From Calothrix sp. NIES-2100 (lineage in GTDB: Bacteria; Cyanobacteriota; Cyanobacteriia; Cyanobacteriales; Nostocaceae): a stretch of DNA of 64,000 bases. Location: NCBI RefSeq assembly GCF_002368195.1, contig NZ_AP018178.1, forward strand, positions 6,398,645 through 6,462,644. The letters run 5' to 3'. Below are positions 44,035 through 52,551 of the stretch, piece after piece. A model generated the notes under the pieces. The model saw only the letters and a program-made list of their open reading frames with translations. It made no database searches and was not told the DNA's origin. The position numbers and the translations under genes were made by a program. Position 1 is the stretch's first letter. Each line of letters begins with the position of its first letter.

Positions 44035-44184
44035 TTAACGGTCTTCCAAATCAGAAGGATACTTGAAAGTGAAAGGAGGAGGAGGGGTAGTATCTGGATT
44101 TTCAGATGCAGATTGTTCTTGCAAGAAGCGTGCGAAGAATGGCAATACTTGGATATCTAATACTTCGACTGTATTTGTATACAT
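44035..44184 (-). CDS. mdnA: Microviridin-type RiPP precursor peptide
   Basis: 49 residues. The leader starts 'MYTNTVEVLDIQVLPFFARF' and carries the family's ATP-grasp recognition motif PFFARFL (residues 15-21). A proline-rich spacer (PPPPF, residues 34-38) leads to the core T39-F-K41-Y-P-S44-D45-L-E47-D48-R49, which matches the microviridin consensus T-x-K-x-P-S-D-x-(E/D)-(E/D). Expected ring closures are esters Thr39-Asp45 and Ser44-Glu47 and an amide Lys41-Asp48. There is a ribosome-binding 'aaagga' about 9 bases before the ATG. The next genes on the strand are the two matching ligases. The product is predicted to be a tricyclic protease inhibitor. The core lacks the usual Trp/aromatic residues at its end. 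Confidence 0.95.
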   Translation of the reverse strand: MYTNTVEVLDIQVLPFFARFLQEQSASENPDTTPPPPFTFKYPSDLEDR

Positions 44185-44869
44185 TGTTATTTTTCCTTTG
44201 GTAAAATTTGTCAGGACTCAAGCTATGTTTAGTAAATTTATAGTTGAGTTTAGATTGCCAATAGTCAATTCTTAATAGTCAAAAACTCTATCTTATGGAC
44301 TATTGACAACTTTTACTTGAGTTAACTTACTAGTTTTGCAAGTCCTATTGTTTTAGCCATTAAACATATAACATTAATTAAGTGTGTATGCAAGGAAAGT
44401 TAAAACACTTAAAAAATTAATAAGAAGATAGTTAAAACCCACATCATGCAAGTTTTGAAAACCTTAATATTTAATGTAAAGCCCATGTAGCAAGATTTTC
44501 AGGCATTGAACCTATATTAGGCGACACCAGCCAGTAATTATTTTTCATTAAAATTTCAGCGTTTTAACTGTCTTAACTGTCTTCTTAACGTTCTTAACTG
44601 TCTTAACTGTCCTCTTAACGTTCTTAACTGTCTTAACTGTCCTCTTAACGTTCTTAACTGTCTTAACTGTCTTCTTAACGTTCTTAACTGTCCAATGAAA
44701 ATGTTTTTAATGCTACTACATTTTCTATATAAAGCTGAGATTATCTATGTTATATTTGAGCAATTGCAGAAACATAGTAAATTAAGTACAGATATAAATT
44801 TTAGTTTTAATTAACACTAATATAGAGTATATTTCTAAAAAGCATAACCTAAGAAGGATATAGAAACTA
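44185..44869. promoter_or_regulatory. Divergent regulatory region between microviridin and NRPS clusters
   Basis: 685 bases with no gene. It should hold the promoters of the minus-strand precursor and the plus-strand synthetase operon. A 'tattgactattg'-type heptamer patch lies near 44255-44315 and a 30-bp tandem array at 44561-44692. I cannot assign -35/-10 boxes with confidence. 'aagaagga' at 44851 is a plausible ribosome-binding site 11 bases before the NRPS start. Confidence 0.6.
44561..44692. repeat. 30-bp tandem repeat array, 4.4 units
   Basis: Units of 30 bp built from 'ttcttaactg', 'tcttaactgt' and 'cctcttaacg' run from 44561 to 44692. Within each unit 'cttaac' occurs three times at about 10-base spacing, which is one helix turn. 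It lies about 180 bases before the NRPS start codon and may be a multi-site protein-binding array. Confidence 0.85.
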
Positions 44870-47800
44870 ATGCGGTTAGGTAATAGCAATAGCCAATTTT
44901 TATCAAATTCAAGTAATAAAAATTTTATATATAGGGAAATAGAAGTTGCTATCCGGTCAAGCTTAACTGTAGATGATTGTGCAGTCATAGAGAGACAAAC
45001 CCAAAAGCTAACACAGGAGCTAGTTGCCTATGTAGTTCCATCCGGTTTATTTGCACCAGAACAATTGTTGTTTCACCTGCAAAAAATTCTGCCTAGCGAA
45101 TTTATACCCACAGCACTTGTACCAGTTTCCACCATACCTCTAACAGTTACAGGACAGTTAGACAAAGCTGCTCTAGCTAATTTAGAAGTTATTGAGTCTA
45201 ACTTAATGCATCGCACAGAGGAGCAATTAGAGTCATGCTCAGAAATTGAACGTGTTGCAGTGGTTGTTGAACCGTTTGTTAAAAATATTCCACCTGTGCA
45301 TTTGGAGGATTTGCTAGGTGATATTCAGATCACTCCCGAACATAGTCAGCAAAATATACAAGCGAACACATTTAGCCAAAAGATAGAAAATAAGAACCCA
45401 TCCTTGTCGAAAAGGTTAGCCATTAGTCACGGGGAACCTCTAAAATATTCCGAAAACACTTCTAAAACTTTACAAGAAGTACTGCAACAAACTGCTGAAA
45501 ATTCAACTACAGGTATCATCTACATTCAGTCTGATGGTAGTGAGGAAGTTCAGTCTTATAGGGAATTATTGCAAGATGCTCAAAGAATTTTAGCGGGATT
45601 GAGAAAGCAGGGACTCAAGCCCCAAGATAAAGTAATTTTTCAACTAGAAGATAATCAAAATTTCATCTGTGCTTTTTGGGGTTGTGTGTTAGGGGGCTTT
45701 GTGCCTGTGCCAGTATCTATCGCCCCTACCTACGAACCAGTCAACACTACCGCAAGCAAACTCCACAATGCTTGGCAAATGCTAGGAAAACCGATTGTAC
45801 TGACGAGTGCTTCTTTAGCTCCCAGCATTGATGGTTTTTTTCGGCTTTTAAATTTAGAAAACTTTCAAATTGCCACTATTGAAAATTTGCGTGAGTGCGA
45901 ACCGGATTTCAAATTGCATCAAAGTCAGCCAGAGAATTTAGCGATTTTGTTGTTAACTTCTGGAAGTACTGGCATACCCAAGTGTGTGACGTTAAATCAT
46001 CACAATATATTGAGTATGACAGCTGGCTTAGTTGCAATGGGTCATTTCTCCAGCCAGGAAAGCGTTTTAAACTGGATGCCTCTGGATCATGTCGGTGCAT
46101 TGGTATCTCTAAGCATCATGGCTGTTAGTATAGGTTGCCAACAAATCCATGTACCCACTGACTTAATTGTGCAAAATCCGCTCAAGTGGCTAGATTTGAT
46201 TGATAAACATCAAGCTACTATTAGTTGGGCTCCTAACTTTGCTTTTTCCCTGATATGCGATGCCCTTGGCAACCTTTCCTACGGAACGCTGCGCGAACAA
46301 TATCGGGCTTTTGATATCGATCGCCAGAAATGGAATTTATCCTCAATGAAGTTTATAATCAACGCTGGAGAGCCGATTGTCACTAAAACAGCTAGGAATT
46401 TTTTAAAGCTGCTTCGCCCTTATGGTTTACCAACCAACTCGATTCACCCAGCCTTTGGAATGTGCGAAACCGCTTCAGGTATTACTTACTCTAATAGTTT
46501 TTCCCTAGAATCATCATCTGATGATGCTTCATTTGTAGAGTTGGGGTCTCCTATTGCTGGTGCTTCATTGCGAATTGTTGATGAAAATGAACAAATAGTC
46601 CTAGAAGGTACAATTGGACGACTGCAAGTAAAAGGTGCATCTGTTACTAGTGGTTACTATCAGAATCCACAGGCAAACCAAGAAGTTTTTACCACCGATG
46701 GCTGGTTTAATACCGGAGATTTAGGATTTCTGCATCAAGGATGTTTGACTATTACTGGAAGACTCAAAGACATCATTATCATCAATGGACTCAACTACTA
46801 CTGCCATGAAATTGAAGGTGCGGTTGAGGAACTTAAAGATGTAGAAGTTTCATATACAGCCGCCTGTGCAGTCAGACAACCAGGAATTAATACTGATAAA
46901 TTAGCTATCTTTTTCAAGACTCCTCTTTCTGATGATGGCAGTTTAGTTAATCTGCTTAAAGAAATTCGCACTGCTGTTGTCAAGAAAGTGGGGATAAATC
47001 CAGATTATTTAATTCCAGTAGAGCAAGAAATTATTCCGAAAACTGCTATTGGTAAAATTCAGCGATCGCAACTTAGCCAGCGCTTCAATGCAGGTGAGTT
47101 TAAATCAATTATTAGACGAATTGATATATTACTGGGTAATGCCAATACCATTCCCAACTGGTTCTACTGTCAAGTATGGCAGCCCAAAAAACCTATTATT
47201 TGTAATTTTACTATTACTAATTTCACTCTAATATTTCTAGATTCTTGTGGGTTAGGGTCTTATTTATGTCAAATCTTGTCAGAACAGAACCTGCCATATA
47301 TAACTGTTGCACCTGGAGAAGATTTCCAAAAAATCAATCGCTCACACTACACAATTGCTCCAGGAGCAGCTAAGGATTACCAACTTTTAATGGAATCCTT
47401 AGCAGCAGATAATATTATGATTGGGCAGATTCTCCATTTATGGACTTATGAAAAATATATTGGCGAAATAAAAAGCATTGATACTCTCGAACAAGCACAA
47501 GAACATAGCATCTATAGTTTATTGTTCTTGACTCAAGCTTTAGCCAAAGTTCAGGGTGCTGATAATTCGGTTCAATTACTATTTATTTCTTCTCATATCC
47601 AATCTATTGTTGCAGATGACCCTATAGCTTACGAGAAATCAGCAGTATTAGGTCTACTGAAAACCATTCCTCAAGAATTACCTTGGTTGAACTGTCGCCA
47701 CATTGATTTGCCTTTCGCTGAAGTTGTAATAAATGGAGATTATATCTTCCAAGAGATGCAGGTTTCCTCAAAAGAACGAGAAGTAGCCTACAGAAATGGA

Positions 47801-49117
47801 CAGCGTTTCGTCCCTCGTTTGGAAAAAGTTGATTGGAGCAACGCACCTAAATCTTCAATCACCTTCAAGCAAGGAGGAACTTATTTAATTACCGGGGGAC
47901 TTGGTGGTATAGGTATTGAAATTGCGCGGTATTTGTTAAAACATTACCAAGCTAAATTACTGTTGATTGGCAGAACTCCTTTACCAGATAAAAGTGATAT
48001 TGTTGCACAACGTCTAAAAGCTTATCAAGAATTAAAACAGCTTGGAGGAGAGATATTTTACGAAGCTGTGGATATTTGTGATTTGAAACAGTTACGAACA
48101 ATAGTTAAAAAAGCCCAATCCAAATGGGGTAAAAATCTAGATGGAATACTTCATTTAGCTGGAAATTTTCACGAACAACTTGTACTGGAAGAAACTCAGG
48201 AAAAATTAACAGAAATACTGCATCCCAAGGTGTTAGGGACTTGGGCATTACATCAACTGGTAAAAGATATCAAGGGCAGTATTTTTATCAACTTTTCTTC
48301 GGCACATGGTTTTTTTGGTAGCACTGCTGTTGGAGCTTATGCGGCTGCTAATAGTTTTCTAGACTGCTTTTCTCATTACCAAAATTCCTACAGTGAATTA
48401 ACAAGCTATTGTTTCAGTTGGAGTATGTGGGATGAGACAGGAATGAGCCAAGGATATCAGATGAAGAATCTGATTCGCGCCAAAGGTTTTTATGTGATGT
48501 CTGTTTCCCAGGCAATATCTTCGATGCTTGCCAGCTTACAACATCAGCAAACGCATCTATTGATAGGTTTGGATGGTCGCAACCAAAACATTCAACGTTG
48601 GCAATCTCAAGCCTTTAATTTACAGAAGTTAACTGCATATTTCACTACTGCTAGTAATGAGGTTGTGCAATTACCAAACTTGCAAGTGCAAGATCGCTTT
48701 GGAACTTCTTGCACCTGCAAATTAGTACAACTACCCGAAATGCCTTGTCTAGAAAATGGTGAAATAGATCGCGCCAGCCTAATTAAGAGAATTAGCACTC
48801 AGGAAAATAGAGAGCGAATAGAACCACGCAACGAGATAGAGTTCAAAGTTGCTCAATGTTGGCAAGAAGTTCTGAAAGTACCACTTTTAAGCATTCACGA
48901 CAACTTTTTTGAGTTAGGAGGAAATTCCTTGCTGGCTGGCCAAGTGATTTCTCGGTTACACCAAGATTTCTCTGTTGAGTTGTCTCTACAACGATTATTT
49001 AAAGCACCCACGATCGCCCTTTTAGCCCAGAGTATTGAGGCGATTTTAGGAGTAACTCAGGATACAAGTCCATCTATTGAGGCGATCGCAGAAGAATATG
49101 AGGAAGTAAGGATATGA
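44870..49117 (+). CDS. NRPS starter module A-KR-PCP (keto/hydroxy-acid type)
   Basis: 1415 residues. Order: a partial A-subdomain (about 20-110, 'LTVTGQLDKAAL'), an adenylation core (about 195-740, 'LLLTSGSTGIPKCVTLNH', 'FGMCETASG', 'GWFNTGDLGF', 'GKIQRSQLSQRF'), and a ketoreductase with structural and catalytic halves (about 755-1210, NADPH site 'ITGGLGGIGIEIA', active Ser in 'NFSSAHG', Tyr in 'GAYAAANSF'). A second partial A-subdomain (about 1230-1300, 'LENGEIDRASL') precedes a PCP ('DNFFELGGNSLLAGQ', Ser-attached). The two split pieces around A-KR match the pseudo-Asub described for keto-acid depsipeptide modules. The layout equals AerA/SpuA-type loaders, so an alpha-keto acid is probably loaded and reduced to an alpha-hydroxy acid starter. 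The stop overlaps the next gene's ATG (ATGA). Its acidic tail may dock to it. Confidence 0.9.
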   Translation: MRLGNSNSQFLSNSSNKNFIYREIEVAIRSSLTVDDCAVIERQTQKLTQELVAYVVPSGLFAPEQLLFHLQKILPSEFIPTALVPVSTIPLTVTGQLDKAALANLEVIESNLMHRTEEQLESCSEIERVAVVVEPFVKNIPPVHLEDLLGDIQITPEHSQQNIQANTFSQKIENKNPSLSKRLAISHGEPLKYSENTSKTLQEVLQQTAENSTTGIIYIQSDGSEEVQSYRELLQDAQRILAGLRKQGLKPQDKVIFQLEDNQNFICAFWGCVLGGFVPVPVSIAPTYEPVNTTASKLHNAWQMLGKPIVLTSASLAPSIDGFFRLLNLENFQIATIENLRECEPDFKLHQSQPENLAILLLTSGSTGIPKCVTLNHHNILSMTAGLVAMGHFSSQESVLNWMPLDHVGALVSLSIMAVSIGCQQIHVPTDLIVQNPLKWLDLIDKHQATISWAPNFAFSLICDALGNLSYGTLREQYRAFDIDRQKWNLSSMKFIINAGEPIVTKTARNFLKLLRPYGLPTNSIHPAFGMCETASGITYSNSFSLESSSDDASFVELGSPIAGASLRIVDENEQIVLEGTIGRLQVKGASVTSGYYQNPQANQEVFTTDGWFNTGDLGFLHQGCLTITGRLKDIIIINGLNYYCHEIEGAVEELKDVEVSYTAACAVRQPGINTDKLAIFFKTPLSDDGSLVNLLKEIRTAVVKKVGINPDYLIPVEQEIIPKTAIGKIQRSQLSQRFNAGEFKSIIRRIDILLGNANTIPNWFYCQVWQPKKPIICNFTITNFTLIFLDSCGLGSYLCQILSEQNLPYITVAPGEDFQKINRSHYTIAPGAAKDYQLLMESLAADNIMIGQILHLWTYEKYIGEIKSIDTLEQAQEHSIYSLLFLTQALAKVQGADNSVQLLFISSHIQSIVADDPIAYEKSAVLGLLKTIPQELPWLNCRHIDLPFAEVVINGDYIFQEMQVSSKEREVAYRNGQRFVPRLEKVDWSNAPKSSITFKQGGTYLITGGLGGIGIEIARYLLKHYQAKLLLIGRTPLPDKSDIVAQRLKAYQELKQLGGEIFYEAVDICDLKQLRTIVKKAQSKWGKNLDGILHLAGNFHEQLVLEETQEKLTEILHPKVLGTWALHQLVKDIKGSIFINFSSAHGFFGSTAVGAYAAANSFLDCFSHYQNSYSELTSYCFSWSMWDETGMSQGYQMKNLIRAKGFYVMSVSQAISSMLASLQHQQTHLLIGLDGRNQNIQRWQSQAFNLQKLTAYFTTASNEVVQLPNLQVQDRFGTSCTCKLVQLPEMPCLENGEIDRASLIKRISTQENRERIEPRNEIEFKVAQCWQEVLKVPLLSIHDNFFELGGNSLLAGQVISRLHQDFSVELSLQRLFKAPTIALLAQSIEAILGVTQDTSPSIEAIAEEYEEVRI

Positions 49118-52100
49118 GTATAGAAAAGTTTTTAGCTAATTTGCAAACTAAGGGTGTCAAAATCTGGATTGACGGAGATCAACTTGGCTGTCGCGCTCCC
49201 AAAGGAGTGATGACAGCAGCCATCCAGCAGGAACTCAAAGAGCGAAAAACAGAAATTCTTGCTTTCCTCAAAGAAGCTCAAATAGCTACACAATCTACCT
49301 CTTTGCCTCTAGTGCCAGTTGCCAGGGGTGGGGAGTTGCCTCTATCTTTTGCTCAACAAAGGATGTGGTTTCTTTATCAACTAGATAAGGAAAGCCCATT
49401 TTATAATGAAAGTCTACAAGTGCGGATTGTTGGCAAGCTCTCACTGACAGCCTTAGAACAAAGTATCAACGAAATTATCCGCCGTCATGAAGCTTTACGA
49501 ACTACCTTTACGGTGAGAGAGGGCATCCCTTTTCAGACGATATCACCCACTGTTGCGTTAGCGTTCGCGAAGCGTCTCGAAGAGAAGCGGGCGCTCTGCG
49601 CCATCGCCATACCCGTAGTAGAGTTGCAAGGTTTATCACCAGACTCAGTGCAACAAATAGTGACTCAAGAGGTTCGCAAACCCTTCGACTTGGGTATTGC
49701 TCCTTTATTACGAGCCACTCTACTACGACAGGATGCAGAATCTCACTTGTTGATTTTGACCATACACCACATCATTACTGATGGTTGGTCAATGGGGATA
49801 TTCTTCAAAGAGTTAGAAGCTCTTTATCATGCTTATACTCAAGGTGAACCAAATCCCTTATCAGAATTAACGATACAATACGCTGATTTTGCCCTTTGGC
49901 AACGCCAGTGGTTAACGCAAGAAGTTCAACAAAAACAACTTAATTACTGGAAACAACAGTTAGCCGATGCGCCACCTTTATTAGAGTTGCCAACTGATTA
50001 TCCGCGTCCACCAGTGCAAACTTTCTCTGGTAGCACCATTCGATTTCAACTAACAGAGCATTTAACCTCTCAATTATTAAGGCTTAGTCAACAGTCAGGT
50101 GTCACTTTATTTATGACCCTGCTGGCTGCTTATGCAGTGTTACTCAATCGCTATAGCGGTGTAGATGATATTTGTATTGGTTCGCCTTTTGCTAACCGCA
50201 ATCGTCAAGAAATTGAAGGGTTAATTGGCTGTTTTGTCAATACTTTGGTGTTGCGTACTCAAATCGAAGATAATCCGAGTTTCTCTCAATTTCTGCAACA
50301 AGTCCGTTCTGTTGTTTGGGATGCTCACGCACACCAAGACGTACCATTTGAGCAAGTGGTAGAAGCACTACAGCCAGAACGTTCTCTAGGCTACAACCCT
50401 TTGTTTCAAGTGGTGTTTGTTTTAGAGAACTTTTCCCTCGATACTTTAGAGTTACCTGATATTAGTCTGACTCCAGAGATGGTAGAACGAGGTACATCTC
50501 AATTTGATTTGAGCCTCTCGATGTGGCAGACACAAACGGGATTAATTGGGTCGTGGGAATATAACAGCGATCTGTTTGAGGCAGATACAATTGCGAGGAT
50601 GACTGGTCATTTCCAGACTTTGTTAGAAGCAATAGTTAGCAATCCCAATCAGAGAGTTAGCGAATTATCTCTGCTAACCCAGTCAGAACATCATCAATTG
50701 TTGGTGGAATGGAACAACACCCAAACAGACTATCCCCAAGATAAATCTATCCATCAGTTGTTTGAAGAGCAGGTGCAGCGCAACCCCGATGCTGTAGCTG
50801 TGGTGTTTGGTAATCAACAACTGACTTATAAACAATTGAATGACCAAGCTAATCAATTAGCGCATTACTTACGCTCATTGGGTGTGAAAGCCGATGTACT
50901 GGTGGGGATTTGTGTAGAGCGTTCCTTAGAAATGATTGTGGGCGTACTGGGTATTCTCAAGGCGGGTGGGGCTTACGTGCCACTAGACCCAGAGTATCCC
51001 CAAGAACGTTTGCGCTTTATGCTTGAAGACACTGGGCTATCGGTGCTTTTGACAACCCAGAAATTAGCTAATGCTACCCCCATACACCAAGCGAGTGTTG
51101 TTTGTTTTGATACCGATGCAGAGGCGATCGCTCTTTTCAGCAAACAAAACCCCACAGCCCAAGTAAAACCTGATAACCTCGCTTATGTCATCTACACTTC
51201 AGGTTCAACCGGGAAACCCAAAGGCGTAGCCGTGAATCATCGAGCCGTGAACCGCTTGGTGAAGAACACAAATTACATCAACATAGAACCAAAAGATATT
51301 ATTGCTCAAGCTTCCAATTGTGCCTTCGATGCGGCAACTTTTGAAATTTGGGGAGCCTTACTAAATGGAGCGCGGTTAGTTGGGGTGAGCAAAGATTTAG
51401 CACTTTCACCCCAGAATTTTGCAGCATTTCTCCAAGCCCAAAATATCAGTGTCTTATTCTTAACAACTGCTTTATTCAATCAAATTGCCCAAGAAGTCCC
51501 TTCGGCTTTCAATTCACTACGGTATCTGCTATTTGGTGGCGAGGCTGTAGATCCTAAATGGGTGAAACAAGTCATCAAAAATGGTGCGCCGCAGAGACTA
51601 CTTCATGTTTATGGACCGACAGAGAACACCACATTTAGTTCTTACTACTTGGTTGAGGATGTTCCACAAAGCGCAACAACTATTCCCATCGGACGACCAA
51701 TTTCTAATACTCAAATTTATGTGCTAGATTCCCAACTACAGCCCGTACCTGTAGGTGTACCCGGAGAACTACATATTGGTGGTGCTGGGCTAGCAAAAGG
51801 TTATTTTCATCGACCTGAAATTACTGCCGAAAAATTTATTGAAATTGAATTATTTAATCAAATTGAACGCCTTTACAAAACTGGGGATTTAGTACGCTAT
51901 TTACCGGATGGCAATATTGAATATATTGGACGCATCGACAATCAAGTAAAAATACGTGGTTTTCGGATTGAGTTGAGCGAAATAGAAACAGTTCTCAGCC
52001 AATATAGTGATGTGCAGGTATGTTGTGTGATTATGCGTGAAGATATCCCTGGAGATAAACGTTTAGTCGCCTACGTGGTAGCACACCAAGAATGTACACC

Positions 52101-52551
52101 TACAATGGACGAACTACGGCAATTCCTCAAGGCAAAGCTACCAGATTACATGGTTCCTAATGCTTTTGTGAGCTTGGAGTCTTTGCCACTAAATCCTAAT
52201 GGGAAAATAGACCGCCGTGCTTTACCAAAACCAGATTTAGACAGCATAATTCTAGAAAAATATGTCGCTGCGCGTACACCCATTGAGGAAAAAATAGCAC
52301 TGATTTGGTCTCAAGTGCTGAAGTTAGAGCAAGTAGGCATTCATGATAATTTCTTTAGCTTGGGTGGACATTCTCTACTAGCTACTCAAGCAATCTCACG
52401 GATTAACTCAGCTTTTGGGCTTAATTTATCTGTACAGATGATGTTTGAGTCTCCTACCGTAGCTGGGATAGCAAACTATATAGAAGTATTTAATTTAGTC
52501 ACACAAGATTTATCAATTAAAAAAGTGAGTAGCAAGGTGGTGAAGTTATGA
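49114..52551 (+). CDS. NRPS module docking-C-A-PCP, predicted Ile
   Basis: 1145 residues. A TubC-type N-terminal docking domain (1-55, 'SIEKFLANLQTKGVKIWIDG', 'KERKTEILAFL') is followed by a condensation domain (about 70-500, active site 'HHIITDGWS'), an adenylation domain (about 545-1045, 'YTSGSTGKPKG', 'YGPTENTT', 'YKTGDLVRYLPDG', 'NGKIDRRALP') and a PCP ('DNFFSLGGHSLLATQ'). The ten specificity residues read by alignment to GrsA as D-A-F-F-L-G-V-T-F-K, which fits isoleucine, or Val as second choice. Residues 150-165 are a repeat-derived insertion in the C domain. Start and stop overlap both neighbours by four bases (ATGA), so translation is coupled. Confidence 0.94.
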   Translation: MSIEKFLANLQTKGVKIWIDGDQLGCRAPKGVMTAAIQQELKERKTEILAFLKEAQIATQSTSLPLVPVARGGELPLSFAQQRMWFLYQLDKESPFYNESLQVRIVGKLSLTALEQSINEIIRRHEALRTTFTVREGIPFQTISPTVALAFAKRLEEKRALCAIAIPVVELQGLSPDSVQQIVTQEVRKPFDLGIAPLLRATLLRQDAESHLLILTIHHIITDGWSMGIFFKELEALYHAYTQGEPNPLSELTIQYADFALWQRQWLTQEVQQKQLNYWKQQLADAPPLLELPTDYPRPPVQTFSGSTIRFQLTEHLTSQLLRLSQQSGVTLFMTLLAAYAVLLNRYSGVDDICIGSPFANRNRQEIEGLIGCFVNTLVLRTQIEDNPSFSQFLQQVRSVVWDAHAHQDVPFEQVVEALQPERSLGYNPLFQVVFVLENFSLDTLELPDISLTPEMVERGTSQFDLSLSMWQTQTGLIGSWEYNSDLFEADTIARMTGHFQTLLEAIVSNPNQRVSELSLLTQSEHHQLLVEWNNTQTDYPQDKSIHQLFEEQVQRNPDAVAVVFGNQQLTYKQLNDQANQLAHYLRSLGVKADVLVGICVERSLEMIVGVLGILKAGGAYVPLDPEYPQERLRFMLEDTGLSVLLTTQKLANATPIHQASVVCFDTDAEAIALFSKQNPTAQVKPDNLAYVIYTSGSTGKPKGVAVNHRAVNRLVKNTNYINIEPKDIIAQASNCAFDAATFEIWGALLNGARLVGVSKDLALSPQNFAAFLQAQNISVLFLTTALFNQIAQEVPSAFNSLRYLLFGGEAVDPKWVKQVIKNGAPQRLLHVYGPTENTTFSSYYLVEDVPQSATTIPIGRPISNTQIYVLDSQLQPVPVGVPGELHIGGAGLAKGYFHRPEITAEKFIEIELFNQIERLYKTGDLVRYLPDGNIEYIGRIDNQVKIRGFRIELSEIETVLSQYSDVQVCCVIMREDIPGDKRLVAYVVAHQECTPTMDELRQFLKAKLPDYMVPNAFVSLESLPLNPNGKIDRRALPKPDLDSIILEKYVAARTPIEEKIALIWSQVLKLEQVGIHDNFFSLGGHSLLATQAISRINSAFGLNLSVQMMFESPTVAGIANYIEVFNLVTQDLSIKKVSSKVVKL
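49561..49608. repeat. In-frame dispersed repeat inside the C domain
   Basis: 48 bases ('gcgttcgcgaagcgtctcga', then 'agagaagcgggcgctc' and 'tgcgccatcgcc') encode 16 extra residues (AFAKRLEEKRALCAIA) between 'TVAL' and 'IPVVELQGL'. The same 'gcgttcgcgaagcgtctcga' is at 14434 in noncoding repeat DNA. The frame is kept. Confidence 0.85.
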
